From contig NZ_NBYX01000010.1 of assembly GCF_002099195.1 (NCBI RefSeq), positions 62,001-126,000 on the forward strand: a stretch of DNA of 64,000 nucleotides. Reading direction: 5' to 3'. Below are positions 35,351 to 43,597 of the stretch, in pieces (position 1 is the stretch's first letter; every line of letters begins with the position of its first letter). A model generated the notes under the pieces. That model was not told the DNA's origin and ran no database searches. It saw only the letters and a program-made list of their open reading frames with translations. This DNA is from Burkholderia puraquae (lineage in GTDB: Bacteria; Pseudomonadota; Gammaproteobacteria; Burkholderiales; Burkholderiaceae). The position numbers were made by a program, and so were the translations under genes.

Positions 35351-36405
35351 GGAAAACGGGGATCGAGATCGCGACAGGACGATTCTACGGGTATCCGCCC
35401 GGTTTGCTCCCGCGCAGCGGCACACGCGGCACAATGCCTCCCGGCGCAATCGCAGGCCCCCCCGTCCGCATCGGGCGGCGTGGCGCCACGGGTAAGGATC
35501 CTTTCGCGCTCGGTGACGCGAAATTCGGTCGGCGACATCATCATGCGCTGGCGAAACAGCTTCGCGAGCCGCTCGCCGCTGCCGAACCCGGTGCGGCGCG
35601 CGACTTTATCGGCCGGCAGCGTCGTGTGGACCAGCATGTGGCACGCGCGCTCGAGCCGCACGTGCTGGACGAACTCGGTCGGCGTCACGCCGATCTCCTT
35701 CTTGAAGCGGCGCAGGAAATTGCGCTCGCTCATCGCGGCGGCCTCTGCGGCGTTCGCGATCGAGATGCGGTTCACGCTCTGCGCCCGCAGCCGCTGCGCC
35801 GACATCCGGATCGACGGGCTCGCGCTCAGCTCGCGAAAGGCCCACATCGACTGCGTATAGCGTTGCTCGACCGGCCGCATCATGTTGCTGGCGATCTCCT
35901 GCGCGGCGCCGTCGCCGAGATCGACGCGAAATATGTCGAGCACGGCGGCGAACACGTCGGTTTCGCCGCCCTGCAGCTCGACCGTCGTGGCGACCCGGCG
36001 CCCGGCCCGGCCGGGCCGCGCTTCGATCGCCGCCGACGGACGCTGCATGGCCGCGAGCGCGGGCAGGTCCATCGCGTCGACGATCCAGCGCGCATGACGG
36101 CGAATGTCGGTGAGGCGACGCTTCAATGCGTCATCCCAGTTGACGGCCGCGCGGTCACCGTGAAGATGAAAGAACGCGAGCGCGCGGCGGCCGTGCTCGT
36201 CGCCGAGCGGATCCGCCGCGATGCTCACGCCGGAGGACGACTGCAACAGCCCCCCGCTTTCGGATACGTACTTCAACTGGTAGTCAGCACTGTATGCGTG
36301 CAGGCGATTCGCCAGGTTGAAAGCCTCGCCAAGACGCGCGGCCTGGGCCAACGAAAATCCCGAACTCAAATAGATAACGACCCATCTCTGATCTGCTGCA
36401 TTCAC
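35299..36405 (-). CDS. GlxA-type AraC-family regulator with DJ-1-like domain
   Basis: 368-residue regulator: an N-terminal DJ-1/PfpI-like domain (about 1-190) and a C-terminal AraC double helix-turn-helix (about 210-310) with ISIANAAEAAAMSERNFLRR and DKVARRTGFGSGERLAKLFR. The start is GTG at 36405. After the HTH an unusual Cys- and Pro-rich tail of about 55 residues (ending PSSPLPPPPLSARRK) runs through the mntH start; it may be a read-through artefact of a lost stop. The catalytic cysteine of true amidases is not evident, so the domain is probably sensory. Target genes unknown. Confidence 0.85.
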   Translation of the reverse strand: MNAADQRWVVIYLSSGFSLAQAARLGEAFNLANRLHAYSADYQLKYVSESGGLLQSSSGVSIAADPLGDEHGRRALAFFHLHGDRAAVNWDDALKRRLTDIRRHARWIVDAMDLPALAAMQRPSAAIEARPGRAGRRVATTVELQGGETDVFAAVLDIFRVDLGDGAAQEIASNMMRPVEQRYTQSMWAFRELSASPSIRMSAQRLRAQSVNRISIANAAEAAAMSERNFLRRFKKEIGVTPTEFVQHVRLERACHMLVHTTLPADKVARRTGFGSGERLAKLFRQRMMMSPTEFRVTERERILTRGATPPDADGGACDCAGRHCAACAAAREQTGRIPVESSCRDLDPRFPCPSSPLPPPPLSARRK

Positions 36406-36847
36406 TGGCCAAGCCCCCGACTTGTTTCGACTTCTTCTAATACCGTCGAACTGTCAGGCTTATATTTGGTTTGAATGCGTGCGACAGGACGGCTATCCCG
36501 AAATATGAAGCGACGGCATCTTAGCCGAACGGGTCGCGCCTTTGGCGCGAAATGGCCGACGGGGACAGCATGATGGCGGATTACTACAGGCTGCCGCGGG
36601 TTGCTGGCAGGCCTGCGCAGAATTACGCAGGCCGATATCGCAAATTGTTGCGGCTGTACGCGTCTCAATCTGCGCATTTAATTGCGAATTATTGCGCCGG
36701 GCATCCAGATAAATGCGCCGCCGAATATCGGCTCAACCGATATTGATACGTATCCAGTCCCATCGATCGTCATGCGAGAAAGCCCGCGCATCCGTTGCCT
36801 GCGTATCCATTAGAATCGGTCCACCCTTCACCACGCCGCCCGCACCC
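36406..36847. other. 442-base divergent intergenic region
   Basis: Separates the GlxA-type regulator (minus) from the LysR gene (plus). A 64-codon open frame at 36552-36746 has no ribosome site or family resemblance and is not called. The AT-rich stretch 36620-36730 has repeated TGCG-AATT-type motifs (for example near 36617, 36677 and 36690) that could be operator sites for the LysR protein. Confidence 0.45.
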
Positions 36848-37771
36848 GTGCCCGCCGATCACCGACTCGACCTGAACCTGTTTCGCGTGCTCGACGCCGT
36901 CTACGTGCATGGCGGCATCGGCGCGGCGGCCCGTGCGCTGCATCTCACGCAGCCGGCCGTCACGCATGCGCTCAACCGGCTGCGCGCGCATTTCGACGAT
37001 CCGCTGTTCGTGCGGCAGGGCAACCGCGTCGTGGCAACCGAACGCACGCGTTCGATCATCGCGGACGTGCAGCTGCACCTGAAGGGCCTGCAAGGCACCG
37101 CGCGCGCGCCGTCGGCATTCGATCCCGCGACGCTCGACCTGAGCATCGCGGTAGGCATTCGCGACGTGCTCGAGTCGATCGCGCTGCCGCGGATCGTCGC
37201 CGCGTTCGCCGACGAAGCACCGGGCCTGCGGCTCGTGAGCCGTCGCATCGCGGTGGCCGACATCGAACGCGAACTCGCATCGGGCAATCTCGATCTCGCC
37301 GTCGATCGCCGCGTGCCGACCGGCCCGCGCATCGCCACCGAACACCTGCTCGACGATTCGCTCGTCGTCGCGCTGCGCAGCGATCATCCGCTTGCGCGCG
37401 ATGCGCTGCGGCGCGGCGACTATTTCGCGGCGCAGCATGTCGCGGTATCGTCGCTCGGCGAGCCGCAATCGCTCGACGTGCTGCTCGGCAACGACGGGCG
37501 CTTCCGCGATATCCGGCTGACCTGCCAGCACAATTTCGCCGCGTGCCAGATCGCCGCGACCGGCAACCTGCTGGTCACGCTGCCGCACACCTATGCGTTG
37601 CGGATGGCCGCGCTGCTGCCGATCGTCGTGCGGCCGCTGCCGTTGCGGCTCAAGCCGTTCCCGCTCCTCGCGTACTGGCACGAATCGCGCGACGCCGATC
37701 GCGCGCACCAGTGGGTACGCGAACGCATCGCCGCGCTCGTGCGCAGCAGCGCCGGTGCCGCCGACGCATAG
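36848..37771 (+). CDS. LysR-family transcriptional regulator
   Basis: 307-residue LTTR. The winged helix is at about 5-65 (LDLNLFRVLDAVYVHGGIGA, ALHLTQPAVTHALNRLR), followed by the effector-binding domain with two alpha/beta halves (LSIAVGIRDVLESIALPRI ... LVTLPHTYALRMAA). I use GTG at 36848 because the HTH begins right after it; frames open further upstream give a long non-conserved tail. It is 98 bases before an OsmC-like gene in the same direction, which it may regulate although LTTRs usually sit divergent. Effector unknown. Confidence 0.85.
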   Translation: MPADHRLDLNLFRVLDAVYVHGGIGAAARALHLTQPAVTHALNRLRAHFDDPLFVRQGNRVVATERTRSIIADVQLHLKGLQGTARAPSAFDPATLDLSIAVGIRDVLESIALPRIVAAFADEAPGLRLVSRRIAVADIERELASGNLDLAVDRRVPTGPRIATEHLLDDSLVVALRSDHPLARDALRRGDYFAAQHVAVSSLGEPQSLDVLLGNDGRFRDIRLTCQHNFAACQIAATGNLLVTLPHTYALRMAALLPIVVRPLPLRLKPFPLLAYWHESRDADRAHQWVRERIAALVRSSAGAADA

Positions 37772-37869
37772 CCGCGTGGCGCACGCCGTCATGATCGGGG
37801 CGGTATGCTGACGGCTGCACGCCGCCACGCGGCGCCCGCTTCCCACTTCCCGCTGACCGGAGACTTGCC

Positions 37870-38271
37870 ATGTCGCTCATCCATGCCGCCGCTGCGCTCG
37901 ACGCGGACGCACCCGACTACGTCGTCCAGCTGCAGGCCGGCACGCACGCGCTGACCGGCGACGAAGCGCCGCGCGAAGGCGGCCAGGATCGCGGGCCGGC
38001 GCCGTACGAGTTCGTGCTGGCCGGCCTCGCGCAATGCACCGCCGCGACGCTGCGCATGTATATGCAGCGCAAGGCATGGCCGGCCGCGCGCATCGACGTG
38101 CGCACCGAGCTGCATGCCGATCGCGAAGGCACGCAGTACGTGCGCCGCGTCGTGACGCTCGACGGCCCGCTCGACGACGCGCAACGCCAGCGTCTCGCGG
38201 AAATCTGCGAGAAGACGCCGGTGACGCAGTTCATCAAGCGCGGCACGCGGATCGACACGACGTTGAACTGA
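37870..38271 (+). CDS. OsmC/Ohr-like peroxiredoxin
   Basis: 133-residue OsmC-family protein with the two redox cysteines, C56 (AQCTAATLRMY) and C113 (EICEKTPVTQ), that reduce organic hydroperoxides with lipoyl or thiol reductants. The GPAPYEFVLAGLAQCTA block is diagnostic. It is cytoplasmic, dimeric in relatives. A strong bidirectional terminator follows, separating it from a DyP peroxidase gene, so two oxidant-defence enzymes converge here. Confidence 0.9.
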   Translation: MSLIHAAAALDADAPDYVVQLQAGTHALTGDEAPREGGQDRGPAPYEFVLAGLAQCTAATLRMYMQRKAWPAARIDVRTELHADREGTQYVRRVVTLDGPLDDAQRQRLAEICEKTPVTQFIKRGTRIDTTLN

Positions 38272-38306
38272 TGCACGCGGCACGCGATCGCCGCCTGACA
38301 TGCAAA

Positions 38307-38341
38307 ACGGGCGGGCCGCGCATGATGCGCGACCCGCCCGT
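38307..38341. terminator. Bidirectional terminator between OsmC and DyP genes
   Basis: Inverted repeat of about 16 base pairs with arms beginning ACGGGCGGG and ending CCCGCCCGT and a small ATGATG loop; A-run on the left and T-containing sequence on the right suit both directions. Confidence 0.75.
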
Positions 38342-38361
38342 TCATCGATACGGCCCGGCGC

Positions 38362-39243
38362 TTACAGTCCGAGCGCGGACAGGTCGAGCTTGCCGCCCTT
38401 CATCGGCGGGCACCAGAAATACGCGCCCGTCAGCGGCCGCGTGAAGCGGAACAGGCCGTCGACGATCCCGTCTTCCGCACCGCTCATCCGGCGCATCTGC
38501 ACGTCGAACGCGCGGAACGAGCTGCCGAACGCAACGAAGTAGAGGCCCGCGCGACGCGCGTCCGACCACGGCGACGAACGGCGCAGCATGAACGCCTCGG
38601 GCTCGAAGCTTTCCTGCGCGGTGCGCTTCACGTGCGCGAACTCGGGCGCGTCGTCGAGTTCTTCGTTGTCCGAGCGGCGGCGCCCGATGATGTTGTCCAT
38701 GTCGCCCGACGGAATGCGCTCCATCTGGTCGAAGTCGTGCAGCCATTGCTGGACCGCGACGAAGCTCGCACCGTCGAGCCCCGCGCCCTGCCCCATCACG
38801 ATCGCCGCGGCCACCGCGTCGTCGCCTTCCGGATTCTCGGTGCCGTCCTCGTAGCCGGACAAATCGCGATCGTTCGAATAGCGGAAACCGTCGACCGCAT
38901 CCTGCAACGCGAACGCCGGCGCCAGCGCGCGTTCGATCGCCCGCGCGCGCAGCACGATCTCGCCGCGATCGCCGCCGCGCAGCCAGACCCACACGTCGGC
39001 CGGCGTCGCCGGCAGCGTGCGGTCCTTCACCGCGAACGCCGGGAATTCGGTCAGGCCCGGCACCGGGTGCCCGAGGTGCGCCGCCAGCGCATGCCCGAAC
39101 CCGACGACCGTGTCGCGTCCGTCGACGATCTCGCGCAGCGCAGCCAGTGCCGCCGCCACGTTGCCGTCATTCGAAATCGTGAAAGTGAGGTATCGGGCCG
39201 CCGTATCGATCGGGGTCAGGATGCCTTGCTGAACGTCGCTCAT
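38362..39243 (-). CDS. DyP-type haem peroxidase (YfeX-like)
   Basis: 293-residue dye-decolorising peroxidase of the short P-type. The distal GxxDG motif is GYEDGTENP (about 134), the proximal haem-ligand histidine is in EFAHVKRT (about 220), and the distal arginine in FMLRRSSPW. No signal peptide, so it is cytoplasmic; relatives are sometimes packed into encapsulins, but no encapsulin gene is seen here. It uses hydrogen peroxide to oxidise phenols or porphyrinogens. Confidence 0.9.
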   Translation of the reverse strand: MSDVQQGILTPIDTAARYLTFTISNDGNVAAALAALREIVDGRDTVVGFGHALAAHLGHPVPGLTEFPAFAVKDRTLPATPADVWVWLRGGDRGEIVLRARAIERALAPAFALQDAVDGFRYSNDRDLSGYEDGTENPEGDDAVAAAIVMGQGAGLDGASFVAVQQWLHDFDQMERIPSGDMDNIIGRRRSDNEELDDAPEFAHVKRTAQESFEPEAFMLRRSSPWSDARRAGLYFVAFGSSFRAFDVQMRRMSGAEDGIVDGLFRFTRPLTGAYFWCPPMKGGKLDLSALGL

Positions 39244-39426
39244 CGTTTCCTCAGGAATGTATCGTGGTGAATCTGCGAGGGCCGCAGCGTCGTGCGCCGC
39301 AGACGCTGAAGTGTAATCGATGCGCGTGCCGGCCCTTGCGCAGCGGCACTGTGGGAGGGCCGCAAAAGAAGGGACAAAACCCTGAATACTAACCGTATCG
39401 ACGCTGCAACGCCCATTCGTCAGACG

Positions 39427-39456
39427 TTGCGGCGTGCCCGGCAGTGCTGATAGAAT
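39427..39456 (+). promoter_or_regulatory. Possible promoter of the leader ORF and ABC transporter
   Basis: TTGCGG and TAGAAT spaced by 18 bases, about 54 bases before the leader ORF. Both boxes match the sigma70 consensus only in part. Confidence 0.4.
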
Positions 39457-39509
39457 CGTTTCACGTCTTTTCGGCGTCCTTTCAACCGTTCACTTCAGGG
39501 GAGGTGCAG

Positions 39510-39560
39510 ATGTTCCGAATGCCAGCAACCTTCCCGAACGTGGTCCCACGGCTCAGCTGA
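39510..39560 (+). CDS. 16-codon leader ORF upstream of ABC transporter
   Basis: A short frame of 16 residues (MFRMPATFPNVVPRLS) preceded by a near-perfect GGGGAGG ribosome site six bases before the ATG. The site is better than that of the ABC transporter gene that starts 171 bases later. Three prolines and no run of a single amino acid are present. Its position between a possible promoter and the transporter suggests a leader peptide that controls downstream expression through translation, but the 170-base spacer shows no certain attenuator hairpin. It could be a chance frame; the ribosome site is the reason to list it. Confidence 0.4.
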   Translation: MFRMPATFPNVVPRLS

Positions 39561-39731
39561 TCCAGCCCGCCGTCCGCGCCGGCTCCCGAGTTTTCCGCTA
39601 ACCCGTCAGCCGCGCCGTTTCCCGACAGCCCGTTTCGTTTCGCCGCACGGTTTCCGCGCGGCCCGGCTGTTGCGTTTTCGATATTCTCCGAACCGGAAAG
39701 TCCCGTCGCGCGATGCGCCGGGCAACGATAA

Positions 39732-41594
39732 ATGACCAGAAAAACCTCCCATCTGGGCGGCCAGGCATTCCACGCCGTCTTCGGCTTTACCTTCCGTTAC
39801 TGGCGCAAGCAGCCGGCCCGCACCGCCACGGTCGCGAGCCTCGCGCTGCTCGCCGCGCTCGCCGACGTGCTCACGCCGCTGTTCGCCGGCCGCCTCGTCG
39901 ACGCGCTGTCGACCGGCCTGACCGACCGCGCCGCCGCGTGGCATGCGGCCCTCGTCGCGTTCGGCACGCTCGCCGCGCTCGGGCTCGGCGCAACGCTGCT
40001 GCGGCAAGGCGTTTACCTGAACATCATCACGCTCACGCTGAAGATGATGAGCGAGATCGCGGCGGCGTCGTTCCATCGCGTGCAGCGCTTCTCGACCGAC
40101 TGGCACGCGAACAGCTTCGCGGGCTCGACCGTGCGCAAGATCACGCGCGGCATCTGGGCGCTCGACCTGCTGAACGACACCGTGCTGATCGCGCTGCTGC
40201 CGTCGGTCACGATGCTCGTCGGCGCCACCGTGCTGCTCGGCACGCATTGGCCCGTGATGGGGCTCGTCGTCGGCGCGGGTTCGCTGCTGTACATCACGGT
40301 GACGGTTGCGGTATCGCTCGGCATCGTCGCGCCGGCCGCCCGGCTCGGCAACCTGTGGGATACGCGCATGGGCGGTGCGCTCGCCGATGCCGTGAGCTGC
40401 AACGCGGTCGTCAAGGCGTTCGGCGCGGAAACGCGCGAGGAAGCGCGGCTCGCCCGCGTGATCGGCAAGTGGCGGCAACGCACGCGCCGCACGTGGGTAC
40501 GCGGCACGTTCAACGGCGGATTGCAGGGCGCGATGCTCGTCGCGATGCAGGCCGCGATGATCGGTGTCGCGCTGCGGCTGTGGGCGAACGACGAGGCGAG
40601 CGTCGGCGACATCGCGTTCGCGCTGACGATGTTCTTCATGCTGCAGGGCTACCTGCGCGACGTCGGCATGCACATCCGCAACTTGCAGCGCTCGGTGAAC
40701 GACATGGAAGAACTCGTCGCGCTCGAACGCCAGCCGCTCGGCATCGACGATCGCCCCGGCGCACCGGCGATCCGCATCGGGCAAGGCGAGATCCGCTTCG
40801 AGCACGTGACGTTCCGCTACGGCAACCATCCGGTGCCGCTGTACGACGATTTCTCGATGCGGATCGCGCCGGGCGAGCGCGTGGGCCTCGTCGGCCACTC
40901 GGGGTCGGGCAAGACGACGTTCATCAAGCTGATCCAGCGCCTGTACGACGTGTCGGGCGGCCGCATCACGATCGACGGCCAGGACATCGCGCGCGTGCGG
41001 CAGGATTCGCTGCGCAGCCAGATCGCGATCGTGCAGCAGGAGCCCGTGCTGTTCCACCGCACGCTCGCGGAGAACATCGCGTATGCGCGCCCCGACGCGA
41101 GCCGGGCCGACATCGAGCGCGCCGCGCGGCTCGCCAGCGCGCACGGCTTCATCGCCGCGCTGCCGGACGGCTATGACACGCTCGTCGGCGAACGCGGGAT
41201 CAAGCTGTCGGGCGGCGAACGCCAGCGGGTCGCGATCGCGCGCGCGTTCCTCGCGGATGCGCCGATCCTGATCCTCGACGAAGCCACGTCGAGCCTCGAC
41301 AGCGAAAGCGAACTGCTGATCCAGCAGGCGATGGAGCGGCTGATGGTCGGCCGCACGACGCTCGTGGTCGCACACCGGCTGTCGACCGTGCGCGCGCTCG
41401 ATCGGCTGCTGGTGCTCGATCGCGGCAAGGTGATCGAGGAAGGCAGCCACGACGCGCTGATCCGCATCGACGGCGGCATCTACCGCCGGCTGTTCGAACG
41501 GCAGGCGCTGGAGCTCGCGAAGGGGCTCGCCGATTCGCCGCGGCACGTGGCGGACGATGAAGCCGGGCCGCTGGGGGAGCCGGCCGAGGTGTGA
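39732..41594 (+). CDS. ABC exporter, fused membrane and ATPase domains
   Basis: 620-residue half-transporter. A six-helix type I exporter domain (about 20-320) precedes the ATPase with Walker A GHSGSGKTT (about 391), signature LSGGERQRVAIARAF (about 495), Walker B ILILDEATSSLDSES and switch histidine VVAHRLSTV. It should homodimerise in the inner membrane and export lipids, peptides or drugs; the substrate is unknown. Resembles MsbA/ATM-type exporters. A leader ORF precedes it and a strong hairpin at 41608 follows. Confidence 0.9.
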   Translation: MTRKTSHLGGQAFHAVFGFTFRYWRKQPARTATVASLALLAALADVLTPLFAGRLVDALSTGLTDRAAAWHAALVAFGTLAALGLGATLLRQGVYLNIITLTLKMMSEIAAASFHRVQRFSTDWHANSFAGSTVRKITRGIWALDLLNDTVLIALLPSVTMLVGATVLLGTHWPVMGLVVGAGSLLYITVTVAVSLGIVAPAARLGNLWDTRMGGALADAVSCNAVVKAFGAETREEARLARVIGKWRQRTRRTWVRGTFNGGLQGAMLVAMQAAMIGVALRLWANDEASVGDIAFALTMFFMLQGYLRDVGMHIRNLQRSVNDMEELVALERQPLGIDDRPGAPAIRIGQGEIRFEHVTFRYGNHPVPLYDDFSMRIAPGERVGLVGHSGSGKTTFIKLIQRLYDVSGGRITIDGQDIARVRQDSLRSQIAIVQQEPVLFHRTLAENIAYARPDASRADIERAARLASAHGFIAALPDGYDTLVGERGIKLSGGERQRVAIARAFLADAPILILDEATSSLDSESELLIQQAMERLMVGRTTLVVAHRLSTVRALDRLLVLDRGKVIEEGSHDALIRIDGGIYRRLFERQALELAKGLADSPRHVADDEAGPLGEPAEV

Positions 41595-41607
41595 CGCAAG
41601 GGTGTCG

Positions 41608-41650
41608 CTACATGCGCCGGCGGTGCGGTCATCACCGCCGGCGCATGTAG
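41608..41650 (+). terminator. Perfect 18-bp hairpin after the ABC exporter
   Basis: Arms CTACATGCGCCGGCGGTG and CACCGCCGGCGCATGTAG with a seven-base loop, 13 bases after the stop. There is no T-run directly after; a second candidate with seven T bases follows at 41669-41697 (AGGCC ... GGCCTTTTTTT). Confidence 0.6.
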
Positions 41651-41802
41651 ACAGACGGATCCGGATCGAGGCCATGCCAGGTGCACGGCCTTTTTTTGCG
41701 CCTGCGAATCGCGCCGGCCACCCCGAAGCCGCGCACCGCAAGGCCACCGCTTCCGGGATCACTTATCATGTCGACCAGGAAATTTGCGACTAGGGATCGA
41801 CC

Positions 41803-42516
41803 ATGTTTACAGGAATTGTCCAGGGCGTTGCCACCATCAAGACCATCGCCGATCACGGGGAACTGAGAACCTTCAGCATCGCATTCCCGGAGCGGTTTAC
41901 CGACGACATCGAGATCGGCGCCAGCGTCTCGGTCGACGGCGTCTGCCTGACGGTGACGACCATCCATTCGCCGGAGCTGATCGACTTCGACGTGATGCTG
42001 CCGAGCCTGCGGATCACCACGCTGGCCGAGCTCGCGACGGGTGCCCACGTCAACGTCGAGCGGGCGGCGAAGGACGGTGCGGAGATCGGCGGGCATCCGC
42101 TGTCCGGCCATGTCGACTTCACCGGGACCATCCGGCACATCGCGTCGTCCGAACACAACCGGATGGTGCGCATCGGCGTGCCGGACGCATTCAAGCGGTA
42201 CGTGTTCGCGAAGGGCTATATCGCGATCAACGGCTGCAGCCTGACGGTGTCCGACGTCAACCGCGACGAAGGCTGGTTCGATGTCTGGCTGATTCCCGAA
42301 ACGCGCCGCGCGACGACCTTCGATGCGAAGGGCGTCAACGATACGGTCAACATCGAGATCGAGCGCAGCACGCAGGTGGTCGTGGACACGATCCGGGAAT
42401 CGGTCAAGGAAACGCTCGGCGAACTGAACGGCGTCGTCACGGCATTGCTGGCGGAAAAAGGCATCGATATCGAGGAGCTGCTGGCGCGCCATGTCGCGCG
42501 ACTGCCGAAGCAGTAA
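41803..42516 (+). CDS. ribE: Riboflavin synthase, alpha subunit type
   Basis: 237-residue riboflavin synthase, which dismutates two 6,7-dimethyl-8-ribityllumazine molecules to riboflavin. It starts with the diagnostic MFTGIVQG and has two lumazine-binding halves; the first contains CLTVTTIHS and GGHPLSGHVDF, the second GYIAINGCSLTVSDV and LIPETRRATTF. A C-terminal extension of about 30 residues past the usual end (LNGVVTALLAEKGIDIEELL) is unusual. No other rib genes lie nearby, so this is probably a second copy; no FMN riboswitch precedes it. Confidence 0.9.
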   Translation: MFTGIVQGVATIKTIADHGELRTFSIAFPERFTDDIEIGASVSVDGVCLTVTTIHSPELIDFDVMLPSLRITTLAELATGAHVNVERAAKDGAEIGGHPLSGHVDFTGTIRHIASSEHNRMVRIGVPDAFKRYVFAKGYIAINGCSLTVSDVNRDEGWFDVWLIPETRRATTFDAKGVNDTVNIEIERSTQVVVDTIRESVKETLGELNGVVTALLAEKGIDIEELLARHVARLPKQ

Positions 42517-42559
42517 CGGATGCCGGCGCACCAGGGCCTGTTCACGCTCATACCGGGCC

Positions 42560-43138
42560 CTAGGTGACCCGCTGGATCACCGAGTACCGGCTGCCGTCGG
42601 AAAACACCTCGACCCACGGCTCCGATTCCTCGAAGGTCCAGAGGACGAGATCGAGGTCGACCATTTCGTCGTCGTCGGGCCAGGGCATGTTCCACCCGCC
42701 CGCGACGGCAACCACCCCGCCCGTGTAGAGCGGGCATTGCGCCATCCACTCACGCGCGTAGTCGTGCGCCGCGATGCCCTTGAAGTTGCCGTTGAATCCC
42801 CAGTCGCGTTGCCAGCCATGCGCGTCGAGATAGACGTCGATCGCGGCGGAGCCGAAGCGGAACACCGCGTCGACCGGCGGGAGCGATGTTGCCCTGGATC
42901 GGCACAGCGGGCGTTCCGATCGGGCGGGTTGCGTGGCGGTTTCCACACGGCCTGATGCCCCGCTCGCGTCGAGATACACGTTCAGCCATCTGTCGTCGCG
43001 CTCGACGGAAAGGCACAACGTGCCCGCCTCGACGCCATGCCAGTAGCCGGTGACGGGCTCGCCGCCATCCGCGAAGCGGTATTGATGGCATGGCCTGGCG
43101 AGGCGCTGCGCTTCGGTCAGGAAGTCTTCCAGCGTCAT
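42560..43138 (-). CDS. Hypothetical protein, coupled to its upstream neighbour
   Basis: 192-residue soluble acidic protein with many tryptophans (WHGVEAG, DRWLNVYLD, WNMPWPDDDEMVDLDLVLW). No known motif. Its ATG overlaps the stop of the upstream gene (ATGA), so the two are translated together. Small, acidic and paired with another small unknown gene, it looks like the immunity-type genes left around polymorphic toxin loci, but no toxin is next to it; this reading is speculative. Confidence 0.6.
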   Translation of the reverse strand: MTLEDFLTEAQRLARPCHQYRFADGGEPVTGYWHGVEAGTLCLSVERDDRWLNVYLDASGASGRVETATQPARSERPLCRSRATSLPPVDAVFRFGSAAIDVYLDAHGWQRDWGFNGNFKGIAAHDYAREWMAQCPLYTGGVVAVAGGWNMPWPDDDEMVDLDLVLWTFEESEPWVEVFSDGSRYSVIQRVT

Positions 43139-43548
43139 TGGATGGTGTTCTCCCGGTTTGCGGCACCTTCGGCGCCGCATGGATGCGTCGGGCGGCCGCC
43201 CGCGACCGGAAACGGTCCGTGCTCACCCGATGGCATGGACGCCACGACAAAGCGCTCGATGTCGGCCGCTACGTGTTCGGGTGTGCCGTCGCTCGCAAAC
43301 CGCTTGCAGCTCACGCGCATGAACGCAGGGAACCGATCGCGGATCTTGCGCATCTCGTCGGCCTCATTCGCGTTCAGATACGGCCGGGACATTTGCCGGC
43401 CCACGATCAGTTTCGCGCAACGCTCGAGGTCGAACGAAGGTAACAGGAGCGCGGTGAATCCGTCCTCCTCGATGCGACGGCGAAGTGCCGGATAGGCCGG
43501 CCCGATCAGATAGGCCAGCAACGACACGCTCCCTCTTCGACATCGCAT
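43135..43548 (-). CDS. Hypothetical protein
   Basis: About 137 residues. A helical N-terminal half (SVSLLAYLIGPAYPALRRRI, DGFTALLLPSFDLERCAKLI) is followed by FPAFMRVSCKRFASDGTPEH and a low-complexity tail. Two cysteines; no signal peptide. I chose ATG 43548, with GGGAG eight bases upstream; the frame stays open further back into the CLC gene region, and a GTG six codons later is another option. It is translationally coupled to the next gene and lies 49 bases after the CLC gene, so it may be read from the same fluoride-responsive transcript. Confidence 0.5.
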   Translation of the reverse strand: MRCRRGSVSLLAYLIGPAYPALRRRIEEDGFTALLLPSFDLERCAKLIVGRQMSRPYLNANEADEMRKIRDRFPAFMRVSCKRFASDGTPEHVAADIERFVVASMPSGEHGPFPVAGGRPTHPCGAEGAANRENTIQ

Positions 43549-43597
43549 GCGTCGCGCTCCCGAAGGATGCGCGACGAATCTGCCCAGCGCGCCCGCG

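Noticed and set aside
36552-36746. 64-codon plus-strand ORF
   Set aside because: No ribosome site, no family resemblance and it lies in a likely regulatory region.
41700-41802. FMN riboswitch before the riboflavin synthase
   Set aside because: No conserved FMN aptamer blocks are present in the short upstream region.
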